Assembly (NCBI GenBank): GCA_031213475.1
Contig: JARUPZ010000017.1
Coordinates: 3,902,849 to 3,966,848 of the forward strand
Length of the DNA stretch: 64,000 nt
From: Nereocystis luetkeana
Lineage: Eukaryota; Sar; Phaeophyceae; Laminariales; Laminariaceae
Reading direction: 5' to 3'
The position numbers were made by a program, and so were the translations under genes. Below the pieces are notes generated by a model that was given only the letters and a program-made list of their open reading frames with translations, searched no databases and had not been told where the DNA came from. Position 1 is the stretch's first letter. Each line of letters starts with the position of its first letter. Of this stretch, positions 46,040-58,018 are shown one piece after another.

Positions 46040-46432
46040 GTCCTATCATCACTTTTATTTTCCAGCCTATAACTCGTAGGTGGTTTTACCCTCAGCGGTG
46101 CTTCTGGACAAGCCGTGGTTACAGGTGTCTACCCTTCTCCCCCCCCCCCCGGTAGGTGCCTTCATTTTTTGTCGCGCATAGGGTTAAGCATTCTCACTGC
46201 TCGTCGATTTTTCATCGAATGCAGCTATTAATACTGTTAATTCCCGCTCTCGCGCTTTCCGCTAATCAATTTTTCATGCAAGACAAAGTCCCTACGAGCA
46301 TGCACTCGGTGACACTCGAACCTGCAAAATTGATCTTGATAGGCACGCGGACCACCTGCCAAGCCACCGGGGACGCCGGCGATGTATATACCAGTATAAC
46401 CACACACGATCCTCGTTTTCAGGACACGTAAT
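46040..46432 (+). repeat. Exon-like dispersed repeat, copy 2
   Basis: Same core with one indel (GGTTTTACCCTCAGCGGTGC), donor-like CCCG|GTAGGT. It continues past the end of the first copy with an open stretch VTLEPAKLILIGTRTTCQAT that has no recognised family. Confidence 0.55.
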
Positions 46433-46505
46433 AAAAAAAATGTAAATCATCTCGGAACATACCAGGACGTACGAGAAGTTACGTGATACCTGGTACGTGA
46501 TACAG

Positions 46506-46538
<33 letters not shown>

Positions 46539-46540
46539 AA
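46506..46540. repeat. (GCT)n microsatellite
   Basis: Ten or more GCT units. Confidence 0.93.
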
Positions 46541-46934
46541 CGTGTTGCTTGTTGATGTTGACAATAGTCACCGTCATCTTCGTTTTTAGTGATATGATGT
46601 TTCTACTGGTGTATAGGTTCACACAATCAGACGACGATGATGGCCATGAATATATATCATCATCTCAAACGAGCCCTGACAAAACCCGTATATAGCGGTC
46701 AACTATGTAATAGGAGACCACAATATTTTTGTTTCAGGCGGTGCTCCGTCCGTAGGCTTTCGCCGGTCAATAATACGTGTCTTCATGGCGCTGAGAGGGG
46801 GGGGGGGGGGGGCTCCTGGTGTGACAAAGCAATCAAGCCAGCGGAACCCGTATAATACCGCAGTACGAGCTCGTCGTTGGGGGGGGGGGGGGGGGGGGGA
46901 AGAAGGCACAAGAATTATTAATAGTAAGCTTTTC

Positions 46935-47600
46935 CTATGGCAGTCTGCCTTCCACCACCGCCATCTCTACTTGCACGAGGGAACCAAGAGCAGCGGCCGT
47001 GCAGCACTTACCACCCCCCCACAGGCGAAGCACCGCCCCCGCCCTCGACCCCCCCCCCCTTCCCCCGTTACCGCCACCGCCTCCAGAAATCGCGGTGGAA
47101 ACTCACCAAGGAAAAACAAAGCTCTGGTTAAACATTAATTGTGTCCTTTCCATCTGGTACCGAGTACCAGAATTCACCGATCGGCCGCTTCCCCGCTGCC
47201 ATCACCCTCTGCTTCCACTGCAAACCAAAAGCACCACCGCCGCCCCAGCCCGCGCCTTCGCTACCGCAACCAACGCCAGCAGCCACACTGGAAACCCTTG
47301 GCCATCAACAAGGACGAAGCGACCCTCCGATTCGACCCTTAAGCGTGTCTTTCCGACCACTAACTAACACGAATACACGAAAGTAAGGTCGACACATTTC
47401 CAGACAGGGCGGTACACGCGATCAGTCGGCCGCTTCGCCGCCAACATCACCCTCATTTGTTCACGATAAACGAAGCACTGCTCCGCCCCCATCCCTCCCC
47501 CCCACCCCACACACACCTTCACCGCCTCCAGCAATCGCAGCGGAAACCCTCGGCGACCAACAAGAGAAAAATAAAACCTCCGGCTGAACGGTCAAGCGCG
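46935..47600 (-). repeat. Three degenerate copies of the POLD2 last exon and its stop region
   Basis: Blocks near 46940-47110, 47175-47300 and 47415-47580 each repeat the GTCGGCCGCTTC...CGCCTCC...GCGGTGGAAA order of the last exon (47649-47760) at about 230-bp spacing. They lie downstream of the stop codon and so in the 3' UTR or flank. Confidence 0.65.
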
Positions 47601-47648
47601 CGCGTCCTTTCTACGAGTATATGCCTGGTACCTACTGTACTGTACGTA

Positions 47649-47819
47649 TCAGTCGGCCGCTTCCTCTACTTCCATGGCGGACGCAGCACCGCCCCCTCCC
47701 CCTTCCCCGCCTCCGCCAAAGGCGGTGGAAAACCTCAGCGGCGTGCAGTCCAGGGTGTCCAGATCCAAGATCACGGCTTCCCCCGTCAGTCCAAATGCCG
47801 GGACGCACACCATCCGCGT
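47649..47819 (-). CDS. POLD2: POLD2 exon J, C-terminal
   Basis: The acceptor AAAACGCAG|ACGCGG is in phase with exon I. It reads RMVCVPAFGLTGEAVILDLD, then CTPLRF, a Gly-rich stretch and MEVEEAAD followed by TGA at 47651-47649. The family ends with a VTVP-F-x-L-N/D-L strand and a low-complexity Gly/acidic tail. The opposite strand is also open, owing to GC richness, but lacks family similarity. Confidence 0.9.
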   Translation of the reverse strand, partial: TRMVCVPAFGLTGEAVILDLDTLDCTPLRFSTAFGGGGEGGGGGAASAMEVEEAAD

Positions 47820-50800
47820 CTGCGTTTTATTTTTATTTGGTATTTTTGGTGTTTTTTTGTGTGTGTGTTTGTGTGTGTGTTTTCGTGATACATTTCGTGG
47901 GTGTATTTGTGCGTGTAGTTTTAGTGTATGCGTGGTAGTCGCGTTCATGTTTGTTATGTTTGAGTATGTAGATTTTATGTTTTGCGTTTTAGTATTTGCG
48001 TGCGTGGATTTTTTGTTTTTGTTGAGTTTTTTTAGTTGGTGGTGGTGCGTTTCCCCCGCAGCGTTTTGTGTTCAAGTTATCGCGCCGCGTTTTGTCGGCG
48101 ATTTTGACGGTTTCATGCGGCGACGTCGAACGGTAAGAAAACGGCAGTGGGGCGGGGAAAGAGGGGGGGGGTTAGCATGATGGCATGATAGAACTTGGAG
48201 GGGGGGGGGGGGGGGGGGGGAGAGAGTGCGGACCAGAATAACCTGCATGGTCCAGGACATGTTTCTTGGGTTGGATCTGTATCACTGTAAGCAGAGCCTG
48301 GTACGTACAACATCTCATTGCAGGTCAATAGGACGCATGATGTAAGCAAAGCCTGGTACGTACAACATCTCATAGCAGGTTAATAAGAAGCATGATTTAT
48401 TTTTTTTTTCTGCCCCGGAGAGCGAGAGGGAACCCCTGTCCACACTTATTTCTCAAGTTTTCGTGTACCGGTTCGAACCCGGAAGAAGCATGATCTATTA
48501 CGGGGGACCCTAGTTAACCCTTATAGCACCGCACTCCCATCTGTGGGGACAGAGTACTCAAACTGTAAGTAATTTGTCCCCAAAACGGGGCTGGGGTCCT
48601 CAAAGGGTTAATAGGACCTGTGGTATACATAAAAACCTATATTTTGAACCCTTTCTACTAACAATATTTGGTCCTATTAATAGTAACTATGGTCCCCGTA
48701 ATACTGATATCAACCTTTGTTACTCCGGAAAAATCGCGACCGCAAGTAAATTTCCAGGCAGTTTATCACCAAGAGCGAGAGTTCTTCTCGACCCTTTCAC
48801 TTCCGCAAAAACAAAAAAACAAAAAAACTCGCCGAAAAAAAAGGAACCTCATACGAAAAAAATGTAAAACCCTTACAAGGACGAAAAAATGTCCTGCACT
48901 AAATCCCAGTAGTACGTCCCCCAAGGTTAATAGTTTTTCAACCATTTTAGGGGGGGGGCCTTTTAGGGAAAATAGCAGTCCGGTTTATAGGGGACAAACT
49001 GCTTATAGTACCACTCTGTCCCCCAAATGTTAGCATATATTTCACTGAATATATTAGTATCAAAACGCACATCATGTTTCGAGACGGAGCGGCACAACTC
49101 GACTGGTTTGTCCCCAGCGAAGCTGAACCGCGGTAAACACAAAAAAGGGGGGGGCGAGGAGGGGTTGACAGCAGCCGACGCTTTTCCTTCCCCTTTTGAT
49201 GGCGTCGTGTATAGCTTACAGAGGCCTTTTACCACTTTCATTCGAGGAAACAATGGTTTCCGGGGTCAACGCGTACACACGAAACGAACAGAACAATACC
49301 AGGTGCATGACTAAAAACCTAAGCCTGAGCCAATCAGACGCCGCGATCAACCAATGTTTTTGCGGAGCATCAATCAGTCCCTACGCACAGTGCACGCCAA
49401 CCATTTTCTCGGGGAGGTGGTAAATTCCCTCACACAGTAGTATTACGGGGGACCATAGTTAATAGGACCTATGGTCTACACAAAAACCTATATATTTACC
49501 TATTTTTACCAACAATATTTGGTCCTCTTTACTAAGGTCCCCCGTAATAGTGGGCCCCTTTATAGTGCCGGTAGGGTATGCGCAAGCAAAAAATACCGGC
49601 ACTATCTATACAGCGGCAACCGGCAGTACTGCTCCGCACACTATTATTACCACACTGGGGACTTACCATCTGTGCCAAAACGATTCAACCTGCACTGTAG
49701 CGGGCAGCAGGCACTATTCAACCAGCACTATAAAGGGACCAGCACCGCCGTACCCTGTCGTAGAAAGCGTATACCTGGTATTCCGTACCCTACCGCACTA
49801 TAGAGGGCAGCAGGCACTACTCAGCCGGCACTATGGCGGGCGGCAGGCACTGCTCAACTAGCACTATAGAGGGACCGGCACTGCTGCACCCTGTCGTAGA
49901 AAGCGTTTATTCCCTACCATACCGCACTATAGAGGGCAGCAGGCACTATTCAACCGGCAAAATAGAGGGCAGCAACAGGCACTACTCAACCGGCACTATA
50001 GAGGGGCCACCACCATCGAACTGTCTTTCTTCCTATCGTCGCCCCTCGCACCTTTTGCCCCTGGGAGCCTTCCAGCAAGCTCGTCGCGAACGTAGGCTGG
50101 TTGCCCGCAAAGTAAACATCAGGACATTCCTGTTCATCCCCCCCCCCCGGTCAAGAGGGTAGGTTCGGAGTCACCCGCCGCGGAGACGAGAAGCGGTACA
50201 TTCGCAGAGGTGTACACCAGGGAGGGATTGTCGCGGGGGGGGCAGTGGGGGGGGCAGTGGGGGGCGGGGTGTACTCGGTATCATGCATGGCCGTAGTCGT
50301 ACGGCCATAGACCCTGTCATGCATGGAGGAGGGGGGAAAGGGGGCTGCTGTTCGACTCTTAACAAGGGACGAATACCATACATGGGCCGAGAAAAAAATG
50401 GTATCTGAGGGTACGTGGGTATAATACACCAGGTTTAGTACCCGGGCACCGCAGATAAGGCACCCTGAAGAGCAAACCCTTTGCTACGTTGATGCAGTTT
50501 GTGCACGATTGCACGAGAGTCGACCCGCCAAGAAAAAAAGGCAGAACTTTCGTCTCGCGATGAACATGAAGGCGCGCATCGCAGTAAGGATGTGTGTGTA
50601 TTTGTGCTCATGTCATGCATGGGCGTAGTCGCATGACTTTAGACTCTCGAGCCCCTACAATGCCGGGACGGAATCACGTCGGGTTTCCACCGACCATGCA
50701 GGCCGTGGTGGGGGGGGGGGGGGGGGGGGGGGGGGCTGGTACGTGACCCCGGATCAGCGGGTCAGAGCTCGCACGGAACGGAGGCGTAGCGCGAAAAATG

Positions 50801-53800
50801 AAGGTGAGATGTAAAAGAGAAAATAAAAGAAAAAGAGCTGCGTCAATGCCGGTACTAGCCAAGCACCAGGATTCTGAACAGCACTATTATGCAAACACCA
50901 GCACGGAAAGCAGTACCAACACGTCGACGCCAACGCCGACACCACCAACACCATCACCGACAGCAACGCATAACAACGGCACACGACACTCGAATACTTT
51001 AAAAAACCGACACAACTGCCTCCACCCAACAACACCCAACGCACAACGCACAACACAACACACAGCACGCTACGAACACGCCACACCCAACCACCTGCAC
51101 ACCAAAAAAAAGCCAACACCACTAGCACAGACCACTCCGTCCCGAAATATAGTCAACATATATATACAAATCTTCGATAAAGACGGTATTTATATTCAAG
51201 TACAGAGCGGTATGTATTTACCAGGTGACAGACAACACACAGCACACCAACACAGCTTCAAACCTTCGCCTCAAAAAGTGGGCTTCTGTCGCGGAAGGAA
51301 AAAACAACGCACTTCGAACACATCCTCAAGCATCACCTCAATGATGAACTGGTATTTTTCATCACATAAGGAGATACGCACAACACACAACACACTATTG
51401 ATAACGCGCAGCACACGAGACACCTTCATAACGCTACACACAAGACACACCAAAACACTATTCTTAGCACACAACACACAAGACACCAACACACGATCAC
51501 AATTCGTAAAACACAACACACAAGACACCAACAAATCCTCGAAGCTCGCCTCAGCACGGAAGGAGAATTCCGTCAGAGAAGGATAAAGAAACACCCAAGA
51601 CACAACACGCGAACACACAACATGCAACACCCCAACACACAACACACAACAGCCCAACTCACAACACACAACACCTCAACACACAACACACCACACACAA
51701 CAACATACCAATACACAACACACAGCGCACAACACGCCAACACACAAAACACATACCACAACACCCCAACACACAACACACAACACACGCAATACGGCAA
51801 CACACAACACACAACACGCCAGTACCACAAAAACACAAGAAAACTTCCCGAAAAAAAAAGCACCTCAATAATGAAGGGGTCTTCCGTGACAAAGGGATAG
51901 CAGCCGAGCGTCTCCGGCGCCGTTGGCGCCATATGCCTCCACTCGAGGGTTTCCTCGAGCCGTCGCAGGCATGCAGGCTTATCACCCATCTCCCCACCTT
52001 CGAGAAACAGCATAACGACGGAAGGAAAATTCCAAGATTTTTCGGTCAAGTACATTAACCACCTTCATCGGGCGGTAGTGCTTGTTCCACCGCTTCGTCA
52101 AACTACTCGTGTAGCCTACGTGTGGTTGACATACACAAAACTCTGCACGAGCATACCGAGCATATCTCAGCGTCAATTTCCAGGAAATTTCTACGCTCAC
52201 AGCAGTCCCGTCTGGTCTGCCCGGTCTCAACATGACGACAGACGCCACTACAATAGTTGAGATGAACTCCGTAGAGCATGGTATGTGGAGTAACCCCCGA
52301 GAAATTTCACAAACTCTGCACAAGAATATACACAGTAGTAACAGCGTACGAAGTTTCCAGGAATTTTCCAGGCTCACAGCAGTCCCTTTCTGGTCCGTCT
52401 GGTCTCAACATGACGACAGACAACAGTTGAGATGAAATCCGTGCGATTTTAGCAGTTGAGATGAACTCCGTACAAGCTTAGCATGTAGCGTAAAATTCCA
52501 GATTTTTTCCCCCGCTGACAGCAGTGGCCATCACAAAGAAGGTAACCCCCTCCTTCTATGGGACATTTCTGTATATGAGGTAGTGCTGTGCGTTCGAGAT
52601 TGGAGAGATCCCTTCTGTAGGAGCCAGCGTCCCTTGTCAGAGGAGTCGTTACCGGCGCCTTATTGCAGTCAGCACGTGGTGGGAAAAAATGGTGGGCAGA
52701 AAAATTGAGGTTCTTCAAATACGCCGCTTTCTCTTGTCGTGAGTTCCTTTGAAAAAACTATCTGCCGGCTCGTAAGCTATCTGCCGGCTCGCAAGGCTTA
52801 CGAAGGTAGTTCGTTCGAGCTCCTCGTGGCCCATCCATGGCCGTGGGGGGAAAGCATCTCTCTAAAAGAAAAAAAGCACACACACACACACACACAACAG
52901 AGATTATTACGAGAGATCGAGAGCGACCCTAGAGTCGACCGGCGTCCGTATGAAGGTTCCTAGCCTAGGCTAGGCTTAGAGCAGCATGCGGTTATAGGCG
53001 GCATGGTGGGACAAGCCAGACTACTGTGCAGGTTGACCCTGGTCACTCTTCATCACTCGCACGCGTTGGTGTAATACTTGGCGGCTCCTAGCCTCTCTCC
53101 AGAGTTTTCGAGAGGGAGAGAGGGGGCAGCCATTTCCTCTTCCACGAGGAAAACCAAATAAAAACGCCTCCACAACATCAGGTCAATAGAACAGAGTTTG
53201 CCTCCACAGCATGAGAGGGGAAAATACGGGGATGTCATAACCCGGCCCCGCCTGGTCCGTCTGGCGGGTCTCAACCCAACATGTCGGCTGACGGTCTAGC
53301 TTTGGCCTGTCAAGAGGTCTCTTCAGAAAACGGCGCCTATTTGCAACCCATGGACTTGCAACACTTCAAACCGCAAGTCCGTACGCTATCCTGAGTATTT
53401 TTAGCATTTAGGGTGAAGCGGGGGGGCTCAAAATAGACTACAGTACACCTCCATTTCAATTGGTCAACAACGCCTCCATACCCTAATCACACCCGAAGCC
53501 TGATCCCATTCGGCAACCCCGCTCCCATTCTTATGTAGTGGTGCAGAAATATCATCAGCAATCCACTCCGCCAGAGCCGGCGGAGCCCCAGAGAGCGCCA
53601 AGAGCGAACCGTACAGTAGTAGCGTGTGGACTGCAATTAAATGCTGCAGTCCCAAGGTTTGCAAATAGGCGCGCCCTTAGTAAGGTTTCGACGGAATACT
53701 ACAGCCGTACGGGGGACCTTAGCAGTCGAATATATACATATATACATATCATCTATATGGTGTGTGTACACACGGGCACATAATATCCCACCCTACAGCC

Positions 53801-56800
53801 GGCGGGAATGGGAGGTCCGCTCGGTGTTCATGTTAATGCCTGTAAACGGTCTCAACATTCCGCTCATAGTAGCTTTAATGCGGGGGAAACATAGCAGTCA
53901 GTCAGAGCCAAAAATACGGTTTGTCAAAACATAGGGGGACGCCTGGCTTGAGGTTCGATCATGGGTTCTGATCGCTGTGGTCCCCCCCTCCCTCGACTGT
54001 CCGTGTAAAGGGGCGAGAGCGCCACCAGGCTACAAAAGTTTGGTTTCAACATCGCCGAGAAAAAAAAGAAAAAAAAAAAAACTACTGCCGCAATTTGGCG
54101 ATAAGGACACCCGGCTCCGGAGCCAAATACGCCGAGTTTTCGGCGCTAGGGACGACGGTTGCGGAGCCAAGGACTCCGATTCCGGCGCCCAGTACGCCGA
54201 TTTAGTCGCCAATGACACCGATTTCGGAGCCGAGGACACCGATCTCGGAGCCAGACAACACACACACATTCCGGGTCCAAGAAAACACCGACTAGGACAC
54301 CGATTTCGGCGCCAAGTGACACCGATTCCAGCGTCGACAATCGCGTAGCATAGGCACGGGACGGGCTGGAGTTCAGGTTGGGGTTAGGGTCATGGTAGAG
54401 GCTTCGCGCTAGGGTTTCAGGGCCTTGTTTTGTTTCCCGACACTCACAACCTAAAAACGGACAAATGTTAACCTAAAAACTGACACATTTAGCTTGACCT
54501 TAAATATCCAGTGCTTCCAATTCCACTCGAAAAAAATCTGCAGAAAAATAGGTTACAAGGTGTTCACGGTGACCTAAACCCAACGTTGGCTTCAAGGGTT
54601 ACAGGGTTTCGGGTTCCGTAAACCTCAACTGGTTTTGGATATCTTACCCTTACCGTCCGTATCCTTTGGATACCTCACCATTACCGTCCGTATCCTTCGT
54701 GGTATATCTTACCCGCAATATTTCAACGGCTGACGGATACCTCACGCTTACCGTCTACCAGGTGTGTCCTAAGGGGTGTAGTAGCTTGCCCGAAATATTC
54801 CAACGGCTGATGGATATCCTCACACTTACCGTCCGTATCCTTCGGTGTGGGGTGTATTGTTCCATATTTTTCAACGGCTGGCGGATACCTCACCTCGATC
54901 GTCCGTACCCGTCGTGGAGTATTTTTCCATATCTTTCAACGGTTGGCCGGAGCTGCCCAAGAACACTCGCTCTCCAATCTTCGCCTCGTGGGGGTTGGTA
55001 ACTCTCTGAGAGGCGTTTTTTTTTTTCACAAAGAAACGAAAAACAAAAAAATAAAAGTTACAACAACAACAAAGGAAAGAGCAGCGGCAGCATCATCAGC
55101 ATCATTAGCAGCATCCTCATCAGCAGCAGCAGCAGCAACAGCAATAGAAGAACAAGAAAGAGCAGCAGCCGCAGCAGGAACAGGAACAGCAGCAGCAGCA
55201 ACAGGAAGAGAAAAAAAACACGACAACTAGTGATAAAACAAAAAAATGTAGAAAAAATGTGAAAAACATTTTGACAAAAACAAAAACAAAAAAAACACAC
55301 GAAAGACAAGGGTTTCACCTGTAACGATCCGAACCGAGTGGCGTTCCTCAGAAGGCAAGGGTGGAGCGGCTGCTGGGGCAGGGTGTAGTTCGCGGGATCG
55401 CTTTCCCCTGGGGGCGCAGGCGGTCGCAGAAGCGAGGGGGTCGGGGGGGGGGGGGGGGTGCTGAAAGAGGCTGTAGTGTATTTCTCAGGGGGGTCGGGGC
55501 GGGGCGCGGGTGGGGGGGTGCACTCATTAGAATGCATGGCCGTAGTCGTATGACCATAGACCCTCGCATACCTACAATGCCGGGACGGAGTATGTTGGGT
55601 TTTCACCGACCAGGCAGACATTGTTTGTACCAAGCTGTTATGAGGATTACCTTGGGCTGGGTAATCGATCGATCTTTTACCCCTATGCTGGTAGCTCAGT
55701 AGGTAACACCTTCACTTTTTGACGTCGTCCAGGTCACGGGTTCGAACCTCACTTCGAACGTTTCTTTTACAGAAACGCTTGCGCGTGCACACCTTAAAAA
55801 AAAAAACACATCTCCCTGGATCCCCAGGTAATGAAACGAAGCGGGTAGGTCAGCGTACGGACGTATACGGTTCCGACGCCCCGAAGACCCCGCCGTTCAG
55901 AGGGGGGAGAGTGATATAAGGAATACCTTGGGCTCTGGGTAATCGATCGATTTTTTACCCCTATAGCTCAGTAGGTAATACCTTCACAAAGCGGGGGGGG
56001 TGATGTACTCAATATCATGCATGGCCTTAGTCGAATGGCCATAGACCCTCGCATCCCCATATAGAACGCCGGCACGGAGCACGTCGGGCTTTTCACCGAT
56101 CAGGCAGACATGCATTGCTTGCGCCAAGCGCGACGCGAAACGTGAGGTGTTGGGCGAGAGTCGCAAGAAGGGTGAGAAGCTGCATCCTACTAAGAACCGC
56201 TTTTGAGGCGGATTTTCTTGCATATGGATGGCAGCGACAATTAACTGAAACATTTTCTGGGGTGGCCACTTCCAGAGAACGCGCGCGCGAGGGGGGGGGG
56301 GGGGTAGGGGCTTGTAGGCATGTCATGCATGGCCATAGTCGCATGATCATAGACTCTCGCACCCCAATACATGCAATGCCGGGAAGGAGCACGTCGGGTT
56401 TTCACCGACCAGGCAGGCACTGTCTGCGCTAAAATGGGGGGAGGGGGGGGATCAACGGTACGTGCTTGGTCGGTTTCTGAAGGGGGGGTCCTCCGACAGT
56501 CCTTTCGATAGTCCATGCCAGGTATGTGGGAGTTCCAATAGACTTACGAGGCATGGCACCACGTCCACGGGAGCTGCGGCCGCAGGTGACCTATTCCATA
56601 GGGGTGAGTGAGCTCGACCAGGTCCGTTTGACCGACACGGACATCCCCCCCCGCCCCCTGCCCCCACACAAAAACGCCGTTATGGGTGACCATATTAATA
56701 GTGATAGTGATCAGGACCCATCGTAAAAAAAAACTCTGCATTTCACTATTTTTACCAAGCATACTTGGTCCGTAATAATACATATTCACACAAAATTTAC

Positions 56801-57986
56801 ACCGTATGTGCCGATTTCCGTCCCCTGGCCTTCATCCTTTTCGTTTTTCGGGCTGCACATACAGACTTCGAACTTTCACACCGGCTGGTGGGCCTGCTTC
56901 GTTTCACGTCCGCTGCGCAAAAACGTCATCGGTTTTTTTTTCCCCTTCCGTCACCCCTTTTACCCGAAAACCTTCGAAGGGGAAACCTCGCACCTGCTAC
57001 CAACTACGCTACTGCTGTCAGTAGCAGAGCGGTCATTTTCGGGCGCGTCACGGTCTCCTTTTTTCCCTTAATATACCAGATTTAGTGTGCGGGCGGTCAG
57101 CCAAGGGGTCAAACCGCTGTCAGCCAACACGTCAAGCTGCGGTACTGGGCACCACTTACGCCAGAAGATACCTTGACAGAAGAGCGTTGATTTCGTACAG
57201 AGGTGGGTGGTGGCATCCTTTTTTCATACGCAAGCGCTCGATTTTTTTTTGTTTTGTGTTTTTCAGAAAAATGGGGGAGGCACGTAAAGGTTTTTCGCAA
57301 AAAAAAACACCGACCAAGCACCGAACAAATGCCGAACACGATGTTTTCGGGAAATACCTGGTCCAGAGACAGAGAGAGCGAGAGAGAGGGCCTTCCAAAA
57401 CTATGATGTTTGACTTCGTACAGCACCCTCTTTTTTCCGTCGTGGTGATAACCCTTCTACTACGGGAGACCATGGTAAACAGGACCAAATATTGTTAGTA
57501 AAAATAGCGAAATATAGAGGTTTTTGTGTGTACCGTAGGTCCTATTTACTATGGCCCCCCGTAATAATAGGGCAAAACAAAAACTGCAGTCCCGTTTTGG
57601 GGACAAACCGGTCAAATTTCCGGCAAATTTGCCCCCCCCCCCCCCCCTCCCCCTCAAGACGGGACTGGCAGACCCAAAACGCTCAAGACTAACCGAGCGC
57701 CGAGAAACGAGAGCACCATTCGGGTGCGAACTCAATGCGCGATGATTACCACACCTACCCCCCGCCCCCCCTCTGGCATGTATGGTACAGGACTCTAAAG
57801 CCGTTATTTTTTTCCTCCTATTACGGGGGACCGTATTAAGTAGGACCTACGGTGCAGACAAAAACCTATATATTTCGCTATTTTTACTAACAATATTTGG
57901 TCCTATTAACAATGGTCCCCCGTAATAGTTCAGGAGGGCGGCCGGGCACACACAACGAACGCGGTGGCTTTTTTTTTCGGCGGGGG

Positions 57987-58018
<32 letters not shown>

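Noticed and set aside
47674..48135. Plus-strand exon pair suggested by GTATCAG|TCGGCC and CCCCCGCAG|CGTTTT...GAACG|GTAAGA
   Set aside because: The first segment is the antisense of the POLD2 last exon, whose minus-strand reading matches the family; the second alone has good splice signals but no partner.
48455..48490. tRNA gene suggested by ACCGGTTCGAACCCGG
   Set aside because: Only the T-arm is convincing; no A box or acceptor pairing at the right distance on either strand.
50798..51586. 262-codon Thr/His/Asn-rich open frame
   Set aside because: Produced by the ACACAAC minisatellite in the POLD2 intron; low complexity and no motif.
55685..55765. Functional tRNA gene
   Set aside because: A and B boxes are good, but the T-arm stem is mismatched and the unit is partly repeated 280 bp later, so a tRNA-derived repeat is more likely.
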